Origin: Methylopumilus sp036567085
Lineage (GTDB): Bacteria; Pseudomonadota; Gammaproteobacteria; Burkholderiales; Methylophilaceae
NCBI GenBank assembly: GCA_036567085.1
Contig: DATCVG010000103.1
Location: 1-5,065 of the forward strand
DNA length: 5,065 nucleotides
Direction: 5' to 3'
The translations under genes were made by a program, and so were the position numbers. Of the stretch, positions 1-5,065 are shown in pieces. A model generated the notes under the pieces. The model saw only the letters and a program-made list of their open reading frames with translations. It searched no databases and had not been told where the DNA came from. Numbering within the stretch: the first letter of the stretch is position 1; the number at the start of each line of letters is the position of its first letter.

Positions 1-608
1 ATTGGTTTAATAGCGAGCTTTATGTAATCGAAACAAAATCTTTAGTGGTGATTAAAAAAATGACTGTTGGCAAATCACCTTCCGGCATAATCTGTGATAC
101 TAAAGGTAAGTATCTTTTTATTTCCAATCGAGACGAAAATACAGTTGAAATATATAACCAATCGGATTTAAATCTTGTTAACAAAATTAAAGTAGGCAAG
201 CATCCTTACGGTGTATTTGTTAACAAAGACTTGCTTTTTGTTGTTAATGTCTTAGATGACTCAATATCTATTGTGAATACCAGTTCATTTACTACAGAGA
301 CTATTAAGGTTGGTGATCATCCATATGGCGTGGTATCTGATTTAAATAATCATTTTGCCTTTGTCACAAATACTCAAGATGACAATATTAGCGTCATTGA
401 TCTTAAATCAAAAAAAGAAGTCAAAAAAATTAAAGTGGGCGGAAATCCAGAAGGTATCGATATTAATGAGCAAAACAATATGCTGATAACTTCTAATTGG
501 AGAAGCGACTCAATTTCAATTATTGATTTAAAAAAACAAGAGTATCTCTATGACATTAAAACGGGCAAGCAAAGTCGATCTTTTGGTCAATTTATTAAAA
601 TTGACTAA
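1..608 (+). CDS. YVTN-type beta-propeller repeat protein, 3' part (5' end outside window)
   Basis: The reading frame is open from the first complete codon at position 3 to the TAA at 606-608, giving 201 residues of a longer protein. Four repeats of 39-42 residues can be seen. Each begins with a V-G-x-x-P-x-G turn (codons starting near 66, 192, 309 and 435), followed by hydrophobic strands, an N-x-x-[DE]-[DN]-x-[IV] turn and an [IV]-[ID]-[LN] strand. The residues before 66 (ELYVIETKSL) are the last strands of an earlier blade, so the GTG at 45 is internal and the real start lies to the left. This is the cytochrome D1/YVTN-like beta-propeller fold. Such proteins usually have about seven blades and are often periplasmic, so about half the protein and any signal peptide are missing here. 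A specific function cannot be read from the sequence. The neighbour mxaD (62 bases downstream, same strand) makes a link to PQQ-dependent methanol oxidation plausible, but that is inference. Confidence 0.85.
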   Translation, partial: WFNSELYVIETKSLVVIKKMTVGKSPSGIICDTKGKYLFISNRDENTVEIYNQSDLNLVNKIKVGKHPYGVFVNKDLLFVVNVLDDSISIVNTSSFTTETIKVGDHPYGVVSDLNNHFAFVTNTQDDNISVIDLKSKKEVKKIKVGGNPEGIDINEQNNMLITSNWRSDSISIIDLKKQEYLYDIKTGKQSRSFGQFIKID

Positions 609-628
609 TGTTATATATAAAAACAATT

Positions 629-634
629 TATAAT
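629..634 (+). promoter_or_regulatory. Possible -10 element upstream of mxaD
   Basis: A perfect TATAAT lies about 37 bases before the mxaD start, in the 62-base gap after the beta-propeller gene. No good -35 box sits 16-18 bases upstream; the nearest, TTGACT at 601-606, is 22 bases away. The gap is so AT-rich that a chance match is likely. There is no GC-rich hairpin in the gap, so mxaD could equally be cotranscribed with the propeller gene. Confidence 0.3.
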
Positions 635-670
635 TAAAAAGTTAATTAATCAATAAAGGCCTTAATTCAA

Positions 671-1192
671 ATGAAAAAAATTATTACCATTATTTTGCTT
701 ATTTTTATATCCTTCAATGCATTTGCTCACGGCCCATCGCCTCAAAAAGTTGAAAAGTCAATTACAATCAATGCATCCCCTGATAAAGTTTGGGCAATTG
801 TTAAAGATTTTGGTGCTGTTCAAAAATGGATACCTCTTGTAACTGATAGCAAATTAGAAAAAAAAGGTGAAGATACAACAAGAATACTTGTATTAAAATC
901 TGGGGGCAAAGTCATTGAGAGGCTTAAAGGTATCGATGAAGAAGCCATGAAATTAAAATATGAAATTGTAGAAGGTGCCATACCTGTGGCTGATTACAAT
1001 TCGTTTATTGTTGTAGCAAAAGGCTCAAATCCTAACCAATCGACTGTAACATGGGTTGGTCGTTTTTATAGGGTTTATAAACTCAACCCACCTATTCCAG
1101 CTGGTCAAGATGATGAAACAGCAGTAAAAGCTGTGACTGAAATTTATGATGCAGGACTTCCGGCACTAAAGAAATTAGCTGAAACCAAATAA
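671..1192 (+). CDS. mxaD: MxaD-like periplasmic SRPBCC protein of the methanol-oxidation system
   Basis: The product has 173 residues. Residues 1-19 form a typical Sec signal peptide: KK, then a hydrophobic core at about 4-15, then AFA before the cleavage site. This gives a periplasmic mature protein starting HGPSPQ. From about residue 27 it matches the SRPBCC/polyketide-cyclase fold, with the signature N-A-S-P-D-K-V-W-A-I-V-K-D-F (34-47), a following K-W-I-P (52-55) and the late strand VTWVGRFYRV (116-125). The HGP-PQKVEK start, the PxAGQDD segment (123-127 and on, near 133-138) and the overall length are those of MxaD. In Methylobacterium and Methylophilus, MxaD is a 17-kDa protein reported to aid the interaction of methanol dehydrogenase with its cytochrome c-L. 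An AAAGG at 655-659 is a distant, weak ribosome site. The gene closes its transcription unit at a strong terminator. The family call is secure; the exact partner (MxaF or XoxF type dehydrogenase) cannot be told from this window. Confidence 0.85.
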   Translation: MKKIITIILLIFISFNAFAHGPSPQKVEKSITINASPDKVWAIVKDFGAVQKWIPLVTDSKLEKKGEDTTRILVLKSGGKVIERLKGIDEEAMKLKYEIVEGAIPVADYNSFIVVAKGSNPNQSTVTWVGRFYRVYKLNPPIPAGQDDETAVKAVTEIYDAGLPALKKLAETK

Positions 1193-1206
1193 TTTAATTT
1201 ATTTAG

Positions 1207-1236
1207 AAAAAAGCAGAATTTAATTCTGCTTTTTTT
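1207..1236 (+). terminator. Intrinsic terminator after mxaD
   Basis: A perfect 14-bp inverted repeat has arms at 1207-1220 (AAAAAAGCAGAATT) and 1222-1235 (AATTCTGCTTTTTT) around one central base. Realistically the hairpin closes with a small AT loop over the AGCAGA/TCTGCT core. The T-run covers 1230-1236, and the matching A-run precedes the left arm, so the structure could in principle also stop transcription on the minus strand. It lies 14 bases after the mxaD stop and ends 4 bases before the next start codon. Confidence 0.88.
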
Positions 1237-1240
1237 ATTT

Positions 1241-1888
1241 ATGATGCCAATTATAATTAATAGCCCGAAGGCGCCCATTGGAGCAGTGATATTCCTTCAT
1301 GGCTTAGGTGCTGATGGATTTAACCTTAAAGACATTTTTGTAAGACCACAATTCAACAGAATTCGATTTATCTTACCTCACGCGCCTTACCAGCCAGTAA
1401 CCATTAATCAAGGCTTTGAAATGAGAGCTTGGTATGATCTATATGATCTATCCTTACAAAAAGATGAAGATGAATTAGGAATGGAAAGATCTAGTTTAAT
1501 CATTCAAAAGCTTATTGAAGAGCAGATTTACCTTGGCATACCTTCCGAAAAAATCATTATTGGGGGTTTTTCTCAAGGGGCTGCTATGAGTTTTTATATA
1601 GGATTGAAATATCATAAAAAATTAGGTGGCATTGCTGCTTTATCAGGCTATCTGCCTTTAAAAGAAAAGCTTACAGGTCCTATAAAAAAAGAGTTAATCA
1701 ACATGCCAATCTTTATGGCTCATGGCCTATATGATAATGTTATAGATATACAAATTGCTGATAACTCCTATAAAAAACTATTTAAAAAATTTAATTCTGC
1801 AATTTTTGAAAAATACCCTATAGGACATGAAATTTGTGAAAAAGAAATTGATGATTTATCTATTTTCTTAAATTATTCACTTAACTAA
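1241..1888 (+). CDS. Alpha/beta-hydrolase carboxylesterase / lysophospholipase family
   Basis: The 215-residue product is the usual length for the small cytoplasmic carboxylesterase/acyl-protein-thioesterase-like family (Abhydrolase_2). The oxyanion-side motif FLHGLGADG is at 18-26. The nucleophile elbow G-F-S-Q-G is at 109-113 with Ser111. The acid is probably Asp165 in HGLYDN, and the base is His196 in IGHEI, so the catalytic triad is complete. No signal peptide or membrane segment is visible. Family members hydrolyse short- to medium-chain esters or lysophospholipids; the natural substrate here is unknown. The start is ATG at 1241 or the tandem ATG at 1244. A later start would remove the first beta strand before the HG motif. 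No Shine-Dalgarno sequence is present, because the terminator T-run ends at 1236. It is the first gene of a run into xseB (11-nt gap), ispA and dxs. The esterase identity is firm; a role in isoprenoid or lipid metabolism is only suggested by position. Confidence 0.88.
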   Translation: MMPIIINSPKAPIGAVIFLHGLGADGFNLKDIFVRPQFNRIRFILPHAPYQPVTINQGFEMRAWYDLYDLSLQKDEDELGMERSSLIIQKLIEEQIYLGIPSEKIIIGGFSQGAAMSFYIGLKYHKKLGGIAALSGYLPLKEKLTGPIKKELINMPIFMAHGLYDNVIDIQIADNSYKKLFKKFNSAIFEKYPIGHEICEKEIDDLSIFLNYSLN

Positions 1889-1899
1889 AGATAATTTTT

Positions 1900-2118
1900 A
1901 TGAATAAAAATTCACTAGAAACAAACCTTAAAGAACTTGAATCTATTGTTTCAAAAATGGAACAAGGTGATATGGCACTCGAGGAATCTATAAAATCATA
2001 TGAAAAAGGAATGGCTCTTCTTAAATTATGTCAAGACTCTCTAAAAGAAATTGAACATAAAGTTTTAGTACTTTCTGCAGAAAATACACTCGAACAATTC
2101 AAATCTGCTAATGAATAA
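1900..2118 (+). CDS. xseB: Exodeoxyribonuclease VII small subunit
   Basis: The 72-residue, mostly helical product has the XseB pattern: an N-terminal E-x-x-L-x-E-L-E-x-I-V-x-x-M-E (about 7-21), then G-D-x-x-L-E-E-S-I-x-x-Y-E-K-G (about 23-37), then a final helix beginning LLKLCQDSLKEIE. In the family these form a coiled hairpin that binds the large subunit XseA, making the exonuclease that degrades single-stranded DNA in repair. The large-subunit gene is not in the window, as is common. It follows the esterase by 11 bases, and its last 8 bases overlap the start of ispA, a frequent xseB-ispA arrangement that suggests coupled translation. The AAAG at 1887-1890 is at most a weak ribosome site. 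It is slightly shorter than the usual roughly 80 residues but looks intact. Confidence 0.93.
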   Translation: MNKNSLETNLKELESIVSKMEQGDMALEESIKSYEKGMALLKLCQDSLKEIEHKVLVLSAENTLEQFKSANE

Positions 2119-2998
2119 TTTTCATGAATGGCTCCGAGAAAAACAAGCATTTGTCGAAGCTTTGCTTGAAAAAAAATTACCTCAAACTAGCCATGAAATA
2201 TCCTTAAATGAAGCAATAAGGTATAGCGTTCTTAATGGCGGAAAAAGAATGCGATCACTCCTTGTTCTTGCAACTGCGGAAATTATTGAGACTCCCCTGG
2301 TTGCAATTGAAAATATTATATGTGCCCTAGAGTTTGCACATGCTTATTCTTTAGTTCATGATGATATGCCTTGTATGGATAACGATGATTTGAGACGTGG
2401 GAAATTATCTTGCCATAAAAAATTTGGAGAAAGTACTGCACTTCTTGTTGGAGATTCTTTGCAATCCATTGCTTTTTCTTACTTATCTTCACCGTCTCTT
2501 CAAGTTAACCCAGATAATCAATTAAAAATGATTCATACTTTCTCTAATGCTATTGGTATTGAAGGTATGGCAAAAGGCCAAGCCTTAGATATTGCAAATA
2601 CTAATAAAAAAATTTCATTAGAAGAACTTAAAAAGATGCATCAATATAAAACTGGGGCACTTATTAATGCAGCTTGTTTAATGACGGTGCTTGTCTCGAA
2701 AAGTTATGACAAAAACATACTAAATATAATAGATACCTATTCAAAATTAATTGGACTAATGTTCCAAATTCAAGATGACATACTTGATAAAGAAGCAAAT
2801 CAAGAGATTTTAGGTAAAACACCTGGCAAAGATGAAAAAGATAATAAATCTACATTTGTATCTTTACTAGGTATTTCTAAATCTAAGGAATTGGTTGCTG
2901 AATATTACGAAGAAGCTTTAACCGCTCTCAAACCTTTCGGAGATAAAGCATATTATTTAGCTGGCATGGCTGAATTAATTATGAAGCGATCACACTAA
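2111..2998 (+). CDS. ispA: Farnesyl diphosphate synthase (trans-prenyltransferase)
   Basis: This 295-residue enzyme has the landmarks of bacterial short-chain prenyl diphosphate synthases: GGKRMR (43-48) for isopentenyl diphosphate binding, the first Asp-rich motif D-D-M-P-C-M-D (84-90) followed by N-D-D-L-R-R-G, the G-Q-A-L-D segment (156-160), and the second Asp-rich motif in FQIQDDILD (Asp222, Asp223, Asp226). The two-residue insertion in the first motif, with Tyr-Ser at 79-80 just ahead of it, is the pattern of bacterial (type II) farnesyl diphosphate synthase. The enzyme condenses dimethylallyl diphosphate with two isopentenyl diphosphates in the cytoplasm to give the C15 precursor of quinone side chains and undecaprenyl phosphate. 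The start overlaps xseB by 8 bases and has no evident ribosome site, consistent with translational coupling. Only 1 base separates its stop from dxs. Product length (C10, C15 or C20) is inferred from motif and operon context. Confidence 0.95.
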   Translation: MNNFHEWLREKQAFVEALLEKKLPQTSHEISLNEAIRYSVLNGGKRMRSLLVLATAEIIETPLVAIENIICALEFAHAYSLVHDDMPCMDNDDLRRGKLSCHKKFGESTALLVGDSLQSIAFSYLSSPSLQVNPDNQLKMIHTFSNAIGIEGMAKGQALDIANTNKKISLEELKKMHQYKTGALINAACLMTVLVSKSYDKNILNIIDTYSKLIGLMFQIQDDILDKEANQEILGKTPGKDEKDNKSTFVSLLGISKSKELVAEYYEEALTALKPFGDKAYYLAGMAELIMKRSH

Positions 2999-2999
2999 T

Positions 3000-4844
3000 A
3001 TGAATATAAATCTCCTTGATAAAATTAATTCACCAAAAGATTTAAAAAAACTTAACCGCAACGAACTTACTAAATTATGCGATGAGATAAGAACTTTCAT
3101 TATTGAAAGTGTTTCAAAAACAGGCGGCCATCTTTCTTCAAATCTTGGTGTTATTGAGCTTACCGTTGCACTTCATTATGTTTTTGATTGCCCTCTAGAT
3201 AAATTCATATGGGATGTTGGGCACCAAACCTATCCTCATAAAATTCTAACTGGAAGAAAAAAGAAAATGAGCTCATTAAGAGCCATGTCAGGAATTTCAG
3301 GTTTTCCAAAAATTGCAGAGAGTGATTATGATATTTTTGGTACTGGTCATTCAAGCACCTCAATATCAGCTGCCTTAGGTATGGCTGAAGCACTTAAAAA
3401 GAAAAACTTGCGTCGCAAAGCAATTGCAATTATTGGCGATGGGGCCATGACGGCAGGTATGGCTTTTGAAGGTCTTAATAATGCAGGAAATTCAAAAAAT
3501 AATATCTTAGTTATTTTGAATGATAATGATATGTCGATCTCTAAAAACGTAGGTGCGCTTAATAACTATCTAGCAAAACTTATGTCCGGAAATCTTTACG
3601 GAAGTATTAAACGTTCAAGTAAAGCAGTTTTATCTGCTATTCCTCCTATGCTTGAGTTTGCGAAGCGTGCTGAAGAGCATGTCAAAGGTATGGTAATTCC
3701 TGGTACTTTATTTGAAGAGTTTGGCTTTAACTATATAGGTCCTATTGATGGCCATGATATTGACACATTAGTTGATACACTCACCAATCTTAAAGAGCTT
3801 CAAGGGCCACAGTTCCTTCATGTTGCCACCCAAAAAGGTTATGGTTATGAGCCCGCAGAAATTGATCCCAATAAGTTTCATGGCGTAGGTCAATTTAATT
3901 TAGATGATGGCACCCAACCATCCAAAACAAAAAAGACTTCTTACACCGACGTATTTGGCAATTGGATTGTCGATATGGCTATGATTGATGAAAAACTATG
4001 CGCAATTACTCCTGCTATGTCAGATGGCTCTGGCTTAAATAAATTTGCTGAAAAATTTCCAGATCGTTTTTTCGATGTAGGGATTGCTGAACAGCATGCA
4101 ATAACTTTTGCAGCAGGGCTTGCCTGTGAAAATTACAAACCTGTCATTGCTATTTACTCGACTTTTCTTCAAAGAGCTTACGATCAATTAATACACGATG
4201 TCGCCTTACAAAATATTCCTATGTTGTTTGCTATCGACAGGGCCGGCATTGTAGGCCAAGACGGGCCTACACATTCAGGTAGTTTTGATTTGTCATTCTT
4301 AAGATGTATTCCAAATATTGTGATTATGGCTCCAAGTAATGAAAATGAATGTCGTCAAATGCTTTTTACGGGATTTAAATTTAAGGGTATTTCAGTAGTT
4401 CGCTACCCAAGGGGTGAAGGGCCAGGCGCAATAATAAAATCTAAGATGGTAGCTATCCCGATTGGCAAAGCTGAAACCATTAAAAAAGGAAAAAAAATTG
4501 CTCTCTTAGCTTTCGGCAATATGGTGAATGAAGCTCTAAAAGTTGCAGATAAGATTAACGCGACCGTGGTTAATATGAGATTTATTAAACCTCTCGATAT
4601 TAAATTAATTCTCGATTTAGCGTCATCGCATAAGCTCCTTGTTACATTAGAAGAAAATGCAATATCGGGCGGTGCTGGATCAGCAGTTCTAGAAGTTATT
4701 AGTGAGTATGATTTAAAATGTCAAACAATACGCCTTGGTTTGCCTGATAAGTTTGTGGAACAAGGTAGTCAAGAACAACTTCGTAAAAAATATGGGTTGG
4801 ATGCTTCTTCTATTATCAAATCAATTGAGAAAAAATTAACCTAG
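3000..4844 (+). CDS. dxs: 1-deoxy-D-xylulose-5-phosphate synthase
   Basis: The 614-residue product is full length for Dxs (about 620). It catalyses the thiamine-diphosphate-dependent condensation of pyruvate and glyceraldehyde 3-phosphate to 1-deoxy-D-xylulose 5-phosphate, the entry step of the MEP isoprenoid pathway and also a source for thiamine and pyridoxal. Visible landmarks are TGGHLSSNLG with His44, WDVGHQTYPHK (71-81), GTGHSSTS (114-121), the thiamine/Mg motif G-D-G-A-M (146-150) through N-D-N-D (174-177), the catalytic Glu364 in DVGIAEQHA, Arg392 in the QRAYDQ segment, and DRAGIVGQDGPTH (413-425) with Arg414 and His425. The C-terminal transketolase domain runs from about 480 to the end, with SGGAGSAV at 556-563. 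The start ATG lies one base after the ispA stop (TAA-T-ATG), so ribosomes may reinitiate there. No terminator follows the stop; a promoter for folE2 overlaps it instead. No truncation or missing catalytic residue is seen. Confidence 0.97.
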   Translation: MNINLLDKINSPKDLKKLNRNELTKLCDEIRTFIIESVSKTGGHLSSNLGVIELTVALHYVFDCPLDKFIWDVGHQTYPHKILTGRKKKMSSLRAMSGISGFPKIAESDYDIFGTGHSSTSISAALGMAEALKKKNLRRKAIAIIGDGAMTAGMAFEGLNNAGNSKNNILVILNDNDMSISKNVGALNNYLAKLMSGNLYGSIKRSSKAVLSAIPPMLEFAKRAEEHVKGMVIPGTLFEEFGFNYIGPIDGHDIDTLVDTLTNLKELQGPQFLHVATQKGYGYEPAEIDPNKFHGVGQFNLDDGTQPSKTKKTSYTDVFGNWIVDMAMIDEKLCAITPAMSDGSGLNKFAEKFPDRFFDVGIAEQHAITFAAGLACENYKPVIAIYSTFLQRAYDQLIHDVALQNIPMLFAIDRAGIVGQDGPTHSGSFDLSFLRCIPNIVIMAPSNENECRQMLFTGFKFKGISVVRYPRGEGPGAIIKSKMVAIPIGKAETIKKGKKIALLAFGNMVNEALKVADKINATVVNMRFIKPLDIKLILDLASSHKLLVTLEENAISGGAGSAVLEVISEYDLKCQTIRLGLPDKFVEQGSQEQLRKKYGLDASSIIKSIEKKLT

Positions 4845-4853
4845 TGTTATACT
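4825..4853 (+). promoter_or_regulatory. Sigma70 promoter with extended -10, probably for folE2
   Basis: The -35 box TTGAGA (4825-4830, 5 of 6 consensus) is separated by exactly 17 bases from the -10 box TATACT (4848-4853, 5 of 6). The three bases before the -10 are TGT, an extended -10 motif. Transcription would begin near 4860, about 20 bases before the folE2 ATG. The promoter straddles the dxs stop codon at 4842-4844. It is the best promoter-like sequence I found in the window, but it has not been tested. A small dyad (ATACT-CA-AGTAT, 4849-4860) overlaps the -10 and could be an operator. Confidence 0.6.
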
Positions 4854-4879
4854 CAAGTATTAATGCCTAACAATTAATT

Positions 4880-5065
4880 ATGACAACAAGCAATCACACA
4901 TGCCCAATTGAAGATGTTCAAAATACCCCTGATTTAAGGAGTTTGGATATTGATAAGGTGGGTATTAAATCTATAAGACATCCTGTGCTTGTGAAGGACA
5001 AAACAGGTGGGGCACAACACACTGTTGCAACATTTAATATGTATGTTTATTTGCCACATAATTTT
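4880..5065 (+). CDS. folE2: GTP cyclohydrolase FolE2 (type IB), N-terminal part (3' end outside window)
   Basis: The frame is open from the ATG at 4880 to the right edge, giving 62 codons with no stop. The translated pattern is that of the FolE2 N-terminus: P-I-E-D-V-Q-N-T-P-D (9-18), I-D-K-V-G-I-K (24-30), I-R-H-P-V-L-V-K-D (32-40) and G-G-x-Q-H-T-V-A-T-F-N-M-Y-V-x-L-P-H (43-60). The enzyme converts GTP to 7,8-dihydroneopterin triphosphate, the first pterin step towards folate. In methylotrophs the same intermediate could also feed tetrahydromethanopterin-type cofactors (inference). FolE2 is the family that does not depend strictly on zinc, unlike FolE, and is related to archaeal MptA. It follows dxs by 35 bases and has its own likely promoter. 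No Shine-Dalgarno sequence is seen in the AT-rich bases before the ATG. The catalytic residues lie beyond the window, so intactness cannot be judged. Confidence 0.92.
   Translation, partial: MTTSNHTCPIEDVQNTPDLRSLDIDKVGIKSIRHPVLVKDKTGGAQHTVATFNMYVYLPHNF

Noticed and set aside
45..608. GTG at 45 (or ATG at 60) as the start of the beta-propeller protein
   Set aside because: The same frame is open to position 3 and the upstream codons (ELYVIETKSL) continue the repeat pattern of a preceding blade, so the gene is cut by the window edge and does not start at 45.
601..634. TTGACT (601-606) plus TATAAT (629-634) as a full sigma70 promoter for mxaD
   Set aside because: The spacer is 22 bases, too long for a normal sigma70 promoter. 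Only the -10 is kept, at low confidence.
609..670. Riboswitch or small RNA in the gap before mxaD
   Set aside because: The 62 bases are nearly all A and T, with no stable GC stem and no recognisable aptamer. The TTATATATAA stretch is simple AT sequence.
728..1192. N-terminal histidine of mature MxaD as a copper 'histidine brace'
   Set aside because: His20 would be the first residue after signal cleavage, but the mature protein has no other histidine and no cysteine, so a brace-type copper site is not possible within one chain.
3205..3393. 62-residue open frame on the minus strand inside dxs
   Set aside because: It lies wholly within the strongly conserved dxs coding frame, shows no recognisable motif, and is best explained as a shadow of that gene.
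1..5065. Mobile element, CRISPR array, tRNA/rRNA gene or other novel system
   Set aside because: No transposase or integrase motif, direct-repeat array, terminal inverted repeats or cloverleaf-like sequence was seen. Nearly all bases belong to recognised coding genes, and the only repeats are the protein-level blades of the propeller.

Overview
The window is AT-rich, densely packed bacterial DNA, with every gene on the plus strand and no intergenic gap longer than about 60 bases. The gene content suggests a streamlined methylotrophic betaproteobacterium, with the Methylophilaceae (OM43 / 'Candidatus Methylopumilus' type) as the best guess. The main reasons are an MxaD-type periplasmic protein of the methanol-oxidation system, the order xseB-ispA-dxs-folE2, low G+C and short spacers. 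This placement rests on recognised protein families and gene order, not on a database search.

Left part (1-1236): the 3' end of a YVTN-type beta-propeller gene, whose frame stays open to the left edge, is followed after 62 bases by mxaD. MxaD has a clear signal peptide and an SRPBCC fold and is probably an accessory of methanol dehydrogenase. The pair ends at a strong intrinsic terminator with a 14-bp inverted repeat (1207-1236).

Middle part (1241-4844): a tight four-gene run holds an alpha/beta-hydrolase esterase, xseB (exonuclease VII small subunit), ispA (farnesyl diphosphate synthase) and dxs (1-deoxy-D-xylulose-5-phosphate synthase). Spacings are 11 nt, an 8-nt overlap and 1 nt, so this is almost certainly one operon. 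Dxs makes the first intermediate of the MEP isoprenoid pathway. IspA condenses the resulting C5 units to the C15 precursor of ubiquinone, undecaprenyl phosphate and related lipids. The operon is odd in that its first start codon lies only four bases after the terminator's T-run, leaving almost no room for a leader.

Right part (4880-5065): the first 62 codons of folE2 (type IB GTP cyclohydrolase), which enters pterin/folate synthesis. It runs off the right edge. A near-consensus extended -10 sigma70 promoter overlaps the dxs stop codon and probably gives folE2 its own transcription start.

The region is mostly conserved housekeeping and methylotrophy genes. No mobile element, CRISPR array, RNA gene or convincing new system is visible. 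The points most worth a second look are the terminator/start junction at 1207-1246, the propeller-mxaD pairing, and the promoter with an overlapping small dyad in front of folE2.
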